Shown here piece after piece: positions 56,136 through 64,000 of a stretch of 64,000 bases of DNA. The notes below the pieces were generated by a model. The model worked only from the letters and a program-made list of their open reading frames with translations, was not told the DNA's origin and did not search any database. Numbering within the stretch: position 1 is the stretch's first letter; the number at the start of each line of letters is the position of its first letter. Both the position numbers and the translations under genes were made by a program. Source of the stretch: Areca catechu. Its lineage: Eukaryota > Streptophyta > Magnoliopsida > Arecales > Arecaceae. The stretch lies in contig CM038038.1 in NCBI GenBank assembly GCA_021397845.1, positions 71,780,748-71,844,747 on the forward strand. The letters run 5' to 3'.

Positions 56136-56156
56136 ATTGGCACACCAGGAAGGGGA
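56136..56156 (+). promoter_or_regulatory. Primer binding site of G (tentative)
   Basis: TTGGCACACCAGGAAGGGGA resembles the TTGGCGCCAGAAGGAGGG-type site of Tat elements. Gag sequence follows within 100 bp. Confidence 0.5.
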
Positions 56157-56229
56157 ACTGATGCAGGCCCTTTGCTCCAAAAGCCAGTCCCTCTGCAAGT
56201 GGGTCTATCAGGAGGATGGTGACGATGCG

Positions 56230-57304
56230 AGCGAGATAAGCTTCCACCAGTCATGCGGGAGACTCTTCTTCTCGAGAAAACCCGCACGTCTCAGAAGTGG
56301 AACCACCCGCATTACCTCAACCACCTCTGATGGAATTTCAGCTGGCCGCACTCGCCTAGCAGATGCAAATCCTTGCTACGGTAATGCACCAACTCCAGCA
56401 CCAGCAATGGCCCTTAGCTACCCATCAGTAGCCAGGAACCCTCGCGGTCCATGCCGTAGCACCCTGCGATAGCTTGCGTTCCTTCCAAGGAAGGCCTTCA
56501 TAATCGCGAGCCATTATCGACCCCCGGGGTAGTCACCATACTCCGATGAAAAGACAACGAGTCAGATCTGTCGATAGGGAGAGCTGCTCCTCGACCCTTA
56601 AGCGGGTAGCAACCAAACTCCACCGAGATCGAAGAGGCAAGTCCCCCATTCATGAGCAACGTGCACCCATGTCACCTTCTGTGTCTCTTTCAGCAGAAGT
56701 TTCTACTGACGAGGCCATCAGGCGCATAGTTGAGAAGTGCCTGGAAGAGTATGACCGCAAGCTGGCAAAGCTATCCCGTCGGTTCGCGATCATCCAGGGC
56801 TCTACTGACGAGCCAGCAGGCTATGACGCGCATCCCCCCTTCTCCCGAGAGATCCAAGAGGAATCGATTCCTAGTCGGTTCTACATGCTACACGTGGATC
56901 TTTACGATGGGACCACTGACCCCCTAGACCCCTTGGAAAGTTACAAGGCCCTCAAGAGGGTCTAGGGGGCCACCGATGCCCTTTTTTGCATTGCCTTCCC
57001 AACAATCCTTCGGAAGGCGGCTCGAGTTTGGTTTGCCCGCCTCAAGCTCGAAAGCATCAACTCTTTCACTCAGCTGGAGCAAAAGTTCGTGGCCCACTTC
57101 GATGCTTGTCAAAAGGTACCATGAGAGGTGGACAGCCTCTTCTCCATCCGGTAACAGGACCGCGAGCCCCTACGGGACTTCGTGGCTCGCTTGAAGGTTG
57201 CCATCTTGGAGATTTACAATATTGATGAGCCAGTCGCCATGCTGGCATTGAAGCGAGGGCTCAGGACCTCCTGCCTGACCTACTCGCTTGACAAGAAGCC
57301 TCCC
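56230..57304 (+). pseudogene. Gag of G, N-terminal part (interrupted by F)
   Basis: An N-terminal Gln/Pro-rich part (EVEPPALPQPPLMEFQLAAL) has two stops. From 56546 the frame is open: basic segment, then VDLYDGTTDPLDPLESYKAL, a stop at 56962, ALFCIAFPTILRKAARVWFA and SINSFTQLEQKFVAHF. DREPLRDFVARLKVAILEIY and CLTYSLDKKP follow before F enters. This is the retrotransposon-gag core that forms the particle. Only about four stops break it, and three may be simple transitions (TGG, CAA or CGA to a stop). Confidence 0.87.
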
Positions 57305-59039
57305 TGATGCGAAAAAAAAAAAAGGGATGAGGTGATAAATATGATGCTAGCACGGATGATGCAAAGGTGGTTATATCTTGTTTTTTTTTTTTAGGGTTTT
57401 ATCTTTGGTTCCCGATTGCAAGCAAAGAAAACCTAGGAAAACTGAAAGCAAAGAGGTCTATGCTAGCATATCAATCCCTAAGAAATGATAGACCAGGACC
57501 CCAAGATTAAGGAACCCCGGGATTAGGACTAGCTCGATACAATCAATACCTACCTAGGAGATAGGGATGCAAACCTTTCATCACTCTGATGCTCTTGGTG
57601 CAGAGATCGCTCAACCTTGACGGATGCGACCTGGATGTCCGAGCTGTCGAACCCGTGGATAGGCTGGCTTTCGATCGGGTGGTCACAGTGGCAAAGAAAA
57701 CCTTCTCTGATGGTCGTGGCACCAAGGGGACCTGTAGGCAAACAAAGAGGATTATTTTTTCTTTTTTTTTGTTCTTTTTCCTTTTAGATGATGGAAAGGT
57801 GGAAAGAAAAATAAAGGAAAGGGTTGAGGAGATGGGGTTCGGATGATGGTGTCGGTGAAGATAACTTGGGGCCTCGTACCCCGTGACATCCCAGAAGGAC
57901 GAAGGAATGTGGCCTTTCACCACGTGACGCCCTCAGGCGAAGGAATGTGGCCTCTCACCACACGACGCCCTCAGGCGAAGGAATGTGGCCTCTCATCACG
58001 CGACACCCTCAGGTGAAGGAATGTGGCCTCTCACCACGCGACGTCCCGGAGGATGAAGGAAGCTCTCACTCAACCTAGCCTAGGAGACAAGGATTGAAGA
58101 AGAGGATGGAACACACAAGCTTTCTTTCATTAATCATCAATTATCCTTTACAAGAGGGGTTTGGGTCCTTTAAATAGGCACCCAAGAGTACTTTGAAATT
58201 TAAACTACCCCATTACACTTGGCGCCCAAAATTTGGAGGAGAACTTCTTTCTTTGCTTGCTTGGTTTTGGTAGAAAACATGAAGTAAGGCTAGCTTGGAG
58301 GGATTTGTCCCACTTTGACTTTTCTTGGCTTGATTCAAGGCTGACCAAATGGGAATAATCCTAGGCGTGGCATGATTGGAGGCTTGGAGAGGGGGATTGA
58401 TCTTTGACCTTTCTTCCTTGCATGGCTTATTTTGGTAGAAGGCTTGGATTGAGGCTTGATGTCTTCACCATGCCTTTCTTGCTTAACTTCTTTATGGAAG
58501 AAGGCTTGAGTGGAGGCATGCATCAAGGGATTTGAAACTTCTTTCCACTTGGATAATGGAGGATGCTTTCTTGCTTGACTTCTTTATGGAAGGAGTCTTG
58601 AGTGGAGGTATGCATCAAGGGATTTGAAACTTCTTTCCATGACCGCCCATCCTAGATTGGAAGAGAGCTTGAAGAGGGGAGGGGAAGGGGACATGGATCA
58701 TGAGAGTAGTCCCCTTTCTTGGGCACCCAAAACAAACCACATGTCATCACCTCAGTGCGCCACATAAATAGATAAGGTGGGCCCTGAGCTGACATGTCTC
58801 CTTGCCTTTGTTAGGCTTAAAAGAGACTTAACTTTTGAACCACTAAAGACTTCATGGGCTTAGACTCGGCCCGACTTATTACAAGACTCAGCTCGACCCG
58901 ATGGGTCGAGGTACAGACTCCATTTAAGCAAATAAACTAGAGGCTGACAGCCTTATTACAGGACTCGATAAACATTGAACCCTAATCAGAGATCCCCCAA
59001 AGTTTGAAGGGCTCAAGTAAAACCCTGATGCCCACATCT
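57305..59039 (-). mobile_element. 3' LTR of F
   Basis: TGATGCGAAAA to GCCCACATCT on the plus strand. The final base is T instead of A. It holds a 38-bp tandem array (57901-58052), a region with promoter-like CTTTAAATAGG (58170, plus strand), and an approximately 100-bp duplication around GAGTGGAGGCATGCATCAAG (58510 and 58603). Confidence 0.92.
57901..58052. repeat. 38-bp tandem repeat in the 3' LTR of F
   Basis: Four units start at 57901, 57939, 57977 and 58015 with GAAGGAATGTGGCCTYTCA and end in CCCTCAGGC. The matching array in the 5' LTR has the same copy number. Confidence 0.92.
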
Positions 59040-59460
59040 ATTCTCCCGGGGTGGGAGAAACTCGACCCTGTCGAGTGGAGGTTGATTTAGCTTTGGTACT
59101 TCTTCAGTGGGTTGATGCATGGCCGGTCCTCCTGGGTGATCCACGAATCATCAGATTTGGGTTGGCCTTGCTAACGGACCAAGAAATCTGAAAGCCATTG
59201 TCCTGGGCTATGGTAGCTCGACCGTCCAGGACACGCTCGATCCGTACTCCTTACTCAGGTCAAATTGGAAGTGGACACTCGGGTCAGGTTTTCTCTCCAA
59301 AAAGGATTAGGCTCAAATCACTCGCTAGGTGGTTTGCTGGTTCCCTATACTCAACTAGGTGCAAGATATTGAGAGTCGAGCTAATGTCCCAAATCAGGGT
59401 ATTAGGGTCACTCTCCTATCACTCTAAGGGACCAATTCAGCAAGCATAAAAACTTCTTTA
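59040..59460 (-). pseudogene. Chromodomain tail of F
   Basis: On the minus strand NGFQ, FLVR and QGQPKSDDSWITQEDRP (59110-59200) parallel the chromodomain of E (YLVRWQGRPEYEDSWI), with a stop where Trp should be. Upstream ECPLPI and IERVLDG match E's ECPYTI and IKRIMDD. The end reads HSTGSSFSHPGRI and forms two perfect 7-bp hairpins next to the LTR. About 230 bp of further tail can be followed with frameshifts. Confidence 0.75.
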
Positions 59461-59689
59461 TTATTTCAGAATCCCCAATTCTCTACTTAGCTTGCTTTCA
59501 GGAACAACCAAATTTTAATTATTAATTTTCGTGTCCCTAGTATGCAATGCAAGAGATCATGTAGATTCTGAGGCTCAAGTAACACTCAATAAAAGCAAAC
59601 TAAACTAGGTATTCCTAGTAAGAGGAATTTATTGGGGTCCTAGGGCCTAAACCTACTAGACCATTGATTCTCTAGGCTTGACCCTAGCC
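59461..59689 (-). other. Degraded internal sequence of F
   Basis: No recognised domain. This is the junction at which protease, RT and integrase core are missing. Confidence 0.5.
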
Positions 59690-60882
59690 TGGTATGCACA
59701 AGAAAAAAATTTTTAGGATCCCTAACAGATGCCATAAAGTATACCAGAAGTAGAGGGCGAATGGGATGGGCTCTAAGGAGTCATGCAAAATGATAATCTC
59801 AACAAAAAGTGCACTCATAGCCCTAGAAATGTGCGAAGGTTCGGGGAAGGGTAGGAAATAAGGAGGAGACTCAAGGACTGGTTCAAGGTTTAGGCTACTG
59901 ACCTTAATATGTGAATGTAGGTCTATAGGCATGCTCATTTTAACCTCATGGTCAGTACTAGGAGGATCGATAGGTGCAAGTCCTCGGGTAGGCGGGATGC
60001 TCCTAGATAGTGGAGGGCTTTCAAGAAGGTCTTCAGAACATTCATCTTGAGAACCTATACCTTCATCTACTTCGTTTGATCCTGGCTTGGTCAGTTCTGC
60101 TTCAAGGTCTATAGTGGATTCAGGATCATTATCATTTGGGTCCTTGCTAAGTTCGGGGTATCCTTAATGATTCCATCAGGTGGGAGCTGATCAATTAAAT
60201 TATCAGGCGATACCTCCTCACATTCTTCTTCTTCTTCTTCATATTCATTAATCAAGCTTATGTCAGGCTCATATATGACTTCCTCAAACTCACAGAAGGG
60301 TTCTAATCTTTTCTTCTTTGATTCTTCAATGGGTTTGGGTTCAGTTTCAATCAGTTCATCTATAAGTAAGGCAGGGGCGGTGCATTGACTGGCAAGATGC
60401 TCAAGTTTATGACACCTATAGTTGTTACCTTGGGGATCGGGTCTCCTCTGGACTTCAATAGCCTTACCCTTGTCCTCTCTACTATATTGGTGTCGATTTA
60501 GACTGGGACGACTAGGACTAGGTTAGGCTAGGCTTGGTCGACTAGGGTCAGATCGGTTCGGGCTTGGTCGACTTGGGTAAGCCTGGCTATAACCTTGGGT
60601 GGATCTGGGGATGTGGCTTTGGTTCCTAAGAGGCTCAGGTCTTCTGTAGGCGGGAGCTCTCTGGAAACGCTCACGGAGCCTAGCGGCTTCCTCTATGGGA
60701 CCTAGTCTGGCCTCTTCTTGATCACATCTATCATCTAACCGGGTGCTTAACTGAGTTATGGCTCGAGTCAGGGATTCATTCATGGCTGCAAGCTCAACAC
60801 GAAGTTGGTCCATGTCTTCGATAGGGGTTGGAGACGGTGGGTGAAAAAGGGCTCCTGATCTAGTGCACATGCAAACACACAA
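59690..60882 (-). pseudogene. Gag-like protein of F with knuckle
   Basis: The frame at 60523-60882 contains MDQLRVELAAMNESLTRAI and RLDDRCDQEEARLGPIEEAA, a predicted coiled coil, then an Arg/Pro/Ser-rich part. After a stop near 60525 the knuckle YRCHKLEHLASQC (60385-60430) and a Glu-rich segment (EEEEEECEEVSPDNL) follow. The core gag domain was not recognised. It corresponds in order to the gag-like protein of E, which has lost the knuckle. Confidence 0.65.
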
Positions 60883-61705
60883 AACGGTACTACGGTGTGC
60901 TAGACCTAGGAGATCTCACCAAATGAAAAGTCAAGAAGACGAACCTGGTAGTAGTAACTTGGCACCTGGCCAGGTAAGCGTAAGGTTAGTGGAGGTTCCT
61001 CTTTGCTTGCCTAGACACCAATCTTGCAATTGGCCAGGTAAGCGAACCAACCCACTTCTCTTCGGGATCTAGTCCTGAACCGCTTGCCTAGACACCAGCT
61101 ACACCAGCACACACTTCCAAGCAATCTAGCTTGGCCCGACACTTGGGTTGACCCGACTTCGTGGGTGTCCCTAGCTCACTAGAGCAGATTAACGTCTAAT
61201 TGGTTTTAGTTAATGGCTAGGGTTCGAAATGCCGGGTGGTGGTTTTTGGGCTAGGGACAGGTTATGAACTCCTGACCCTATGTTAACTTGTCACCCTTAA
61301 GTGTTTTATGAACAATGTATGCACACAAATGTCCAAGAAAATGATTTAATTTTTTTTTTTGTGTCTTTCAGATGTATGGATGCTAAGCAAAATGTAAAAA
61401 TCTAAACATGAACTAAATACATGAACTAACTAAATGAGACAAGAAAGAGATGCTTGCTGAAACTGCAGGCCTGAGATTTTCTCAGGTGGTATTTCGGCTT
61501 GTAGAATTTCTACAGGATGAAATAAAATCTAAGAAAATAACAGAAAACTCCTCTAAATGCAATAGATCCAGAAAAAGAAAAAAAAAACAAAACAGAGACT
61601 CCTACAAAAAGAAAAAATTAAAATAGCAGACCAATTACGAACTGGACAGAATGCAGAAAATAAATGCAAGAGCACTAGTCCTAGCCTAGGCTCTGATACC
61701 AAGAA
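60883..61705 (-). other. Leader and primer site of F
   Basis: Minus-strand TTGGTATCAGAGCC (61689-61703) directly follows the LTR and is a good initiator-Met tRNA site. The ~800-bp leader has no coding sequence. A direct repeat containing TGGCCAGGTAAGCG lies at 60967 and 61032. Confidence 0.8.
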
Positions 61706-63443
61706 TGATGCGGAAAAAAAAAAAGGGATGAGGTGATGAATATGATGCTAGCACGGATGATGCAAAGGTGGTTATATCTTGTTTTCTTTTTTTTAGGGTT
61801 TTATCTTTGGTTCCCGATTGCAAGCAAAGAGAACCTAGGAAAACTGAAAGCAAAGAGGTCTACGCTAGCAGATCAATCCCTAAGAAATGATAGACCAGGA
61901 CCCCGAGATTAAGGAACCCCAGGATTAGGACTAGCTCGATACAATCAATACCTACCTAGGATATAGGGATGCAAACCTTTCAACACTCTAATGCTCTTGG
62001 TGCAGAGATCGCTTAACCTTGACGGATGCGACCTGGATGTCCGAGCTGTCGAACCCACGGATAGGCTGGCTTTCGATCGGGTGGTCACAGTAGCAAAGCA
62101 AACCTTCTCTGATGGTCGTGGCACCAAGGGGACCTGTAGGAAAACAAAGAGGATTAGGTTTTTTTTTTTTTTTGTTCTTTTTCCTTTTAGATGATGGAAA
62201 GGTGGAAAGAAAAATAAAGAAAAGGGTTGAGGAGATGGGGTTCAGATGATGGTGTCGGTGAAGATAACTTAGGGCCTCGCACCCCGCGACATCCCGGAAG
62301 GATGAAGGAATGTGGCCTCTCACCATGCGATGCCCTCAGGCGAAGGAATGTGGCCTCTCACCACGCGACGCCCTCAGGCGAAGGAATGTGGCCTCTCACC
62401 ACGCGACGCCCTCAGGCGAAGGAATGTGGCCTCTCACCATGAGACATCCCGGAGGACGAAGGAAGCTCTCACTCAACCTAGCCTAGGAGACAAGGATTGA
62501 AGAAGAGGATGGAACACACAAGCTTTCTTTCATTAATCATCAATTATCCTTTACAAGAGGGGTTTGGGTCCTTTAAATAGGCACCCAAGAGCACTTTGAA
62601 ATTTAAACTACCCCATTACACTTGGCGCCCAAAATTTGGAGGAGAACTTCTTTCTTTGCTTGCTTGGTTTTGGTAGAAAACATGAAGTAAGGCTAGCTTG
62701 GAGGGATTTGTCCCACTTTGACTTTTCTTGGCTTGATTCAAGGCTGACCAAATGGGAATAATCCTAGGCGTGGCATGATTGGAGGCTTGGAGAGGGGGAT
62801 TGGTCTTTGACCTTCCTTCCTTGCATGGCTTATTTTGGTAGAAGGCTTGGATTGAGGCTTGATGTCTTCACCATGCCTTTCTTGCTTAACTACTTTATGA
62901 AAGAAGGCTTGAGTGGAGGCATGCATCAAGGGATTTGAAACTTCTTTCCACTTGGAGAATGGAGGATGCCTTTCTTGCTTGACTTCTTTATGGAAGGAGT
63001 CTTGAGTGGAGGCATGCATCAAGGGATTTGAAACTTCTTTCCATGACCGCCCATCCTAGATTAGAAGAGAGCTTGAAGAGGAGAGGGGAAGGGGGCATGG
63101 ATCATGAGAGTAGTCCCCTTTCTTGGGTGCCCAAAACAAACCACATGTCATCACCTCAGTGCGCCACATAAATAGATAAGGTGGGCCCTGAGCTGACATG
63201 TCTCCTTGCCTTTGTTAGGCTTAAAAGAGACTTAACTTTTGAACCACTAAAGACTTCATGGGCTTAGACTCGGCCTGACTTATTACAAGACTCAGCTCGA
63301 CCCGATGGGTCGAGGTACAGACTCCATTTAAGCAAATAAACTAGAAGCTGACAGCCTTATTACAGGACTCGATAAACACAGAACCCTAATCAGAGATCCC
63401 TCGAAGTTTGAAGGGCTCAAGTCAAACCCTGATGCCCACATCA
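61706..63443 (-). mobile_element. 5' LTR of F
   Basis: TGATGCGGAAAA to GCCCACATCA on the plus strand, with intact termini. It contains the four-unit 38-bp array at 62304-62455 and the GGAGGCATGCATCAAGGG duplication at 62915 and 63008. Differences from the other LTR are mostly single transitions. Confidence 0.93.
62304..62455. repeat. 38-bp tandem repeat in the 5' LTR of F
   Basis: Units start at 62304, 62342, 62380 and 62418. They are almost identical to the array in the other LTR, with CGCGACGCC in two units. Confidence 0.92.
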
Positions 63444-63448
63444 CTCCC

Positions 63449-64000
63449 AAGACATACTTCGAGCTCCTCCAAGCCCAGAAATACATCCACACCGAGGAGG
63501 TGGATTGTACAAGATGGGAGCTTGACGGGAAGCCGCGGAAGAAGCCAACTCCCATCGAGGCCTCCGGGATCCGGAAGCCGGGACCCTTAGCTTCGAACTT
63601 TCGACAGGGGCTGAGATCGAGGTGTGCGCCCATTCTGGAGGATAGATACACTCCTCTCCTAGCCCCGAGGATGAAGATCCTCATGGAGATCGAAGGTGAG
63701 CCCTATCTAAAGTGCCCACCTCCGATGAGATCGTCCATTGGTCGTAACAAAATGAAGTACTGCTGCTACCACCGCGACCATGGCCACGACACAGAGGACT
63801 GCCACAATCTCAAGAAAAAGATTGAAGAACTCATTAAGAGAGGCTACCTCAGGAGATTTGTGGGGGGCAAACCTCCAGCAGAACCTCAGGTGCTTGTCAC
63901 TCTCCCACCAGTCCCTGTAGTCGACAACCGCCCTACCAAGAAGCCGGTGGGGATGATATGCTGGGGGGCCGAGCATGTGCTGAAAAAGGCTTGGGGGGCA
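63449..64000 (+). pseudogene. Gag of G, C-terminal part
   Basis: Directly after the CTCCC duplication the frame continues open to the window edge: KTYFELLQAQKYIHTEEV, a Lys/Pro-rich segment, then the knuckle-like YCCYHRDHGHDTEDCHNLKK (63750-63810) and ELIKRGYLRRFVGGKPP. This matches the knuckle block of element A (LDHRDYVHDTEEC). It binds the genomic RNA in the particle. No stop is present, so this part of G could still be translated if the upstream breaks were bypassed. Confidence 0.85.

Larger units (their letters stand above)
57305..63443 (-). mobile_element. Element F: chromovirus derivative with near-identical LTRs
   Basis: LTRs at 57305-59039 and 61706-63443 enclose 2.7 kb. The perfect duplication CTCCC lies at 57300-57304 and 63444-63448 in the gag of G. 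The primer site at 61689-61703 sets the minus orientation. A gag-like frame and a chromodomain tail are present, but no protease, RT or integrase core. The LTRs agree at about 97 percent by eye, the youngest pair in the window, so this RT-less form must have been mobilised by another element fairly recently. Confidence 0.9.
47718..64000 (+). mobile_element. Element G: Tat-lineage Ty3 element, continues past the window
   Basis: The 5' LTR (47718-48042 plus 55161-56135), primer site and gag (56230-57304 plus 63449-64000) are read on the plus strand. E is inserted in the LTR with duplication GAGCC and F in gag with CTCCC. The gag is relatively well preserved, with few stops, so G is younger than A. 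Protease, RT and integrase should lie to the right of the window. Confidence 0.87.

Noticed and set aside
57901..58052. Regularly spaced 38-bp repeats that could suggest a CRISPR array
   Set aside because: The units are contiguous without unique spacers, and the identical array is in both LTRs of F. This is a minisatellite in a plant retrotransposon.

Overview
This window reads as an interspersed, retrotransposon-dense stretch of a flowering-plant nuclear genome. The evidence is: Sirevirus-type Ty1/copia elements with very long LTRs, Tat-lineage and chromodomain Ty3/gypsy elements, a Mutator-like transposase relic, a plant L1-type LINE, degenerate plant-type telomere repeats, and one intact plant-specific DUF4228 (PADRE) gene. 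A monocot is plausible from the mix of elements. A palm would fit, but that is only an inference. No organelle, bacterial or CRISPR-type sequence was seen.

Layout. 1-9073: a decayed Tat-like Ty3 element on the minus strand (element A), interrupted by a Sirevirus solo LTR (1227-2601, perfect ATTTG duplication) and by a GC-rich Tat-type LTR (3512-5637) carrying a ~185-bp tandem repeat. The LTR of A holds telomere-like CCCTAAA repeats and an 89-bp tandem repeat. 9074-19879: a full-length but decayed Sirevirus (Sire-1, plus strand) with gag, pol and a third plant-transposon/env-like ORF. 19885-25740: low-copy AT-rich DNA with a TRIM-like mini element and the only host gene, at 22966-23526. 25740-26640: LINE relic. 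27121-45376: a Tork-like Copia element (C, minus strand) whose 3' half of pol is deleted. Nested inside it are Sire-2 (29182-39906, minus) and a short tandem three-LTR element (J, 40017-44337). 45377-47420: MULE relic broken by C. 47421-47717: Sirevirus gag scrap. 47718-64000: a second Tat-like element (G, plus strand) that runs off the window. Its 5' LTR is split by a chromovirus derivative (E, 48043-55160), which itself carries a solo LTR (H). Its gag is split by a second chromovirus derivative (F, 57305-63443).

How the parts relate. Nesting and target-site duplications give a partial order of events: MULE before C; C before Sire-2 and J; G before E and F; E before H; A before Sire-1 and the Sirevirus solo LTR. 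E, F and probably J share one architecture. They keep the LTRs and the coding tail next to the polypurine tract (E and F with a chromodomain, plus a gag remnant), but lack protease, reverse transcriptase and the integrase core, so they would need help from another element to move. No previously undescribed autonomous system is convincingly present. The most unusual signals are the paired hairpins beside the polypurine tract of the chromovirus derivatives, the tandem LTR structures, and the palindromic GTCGAC arrays inside the Sirevirus LTRs.
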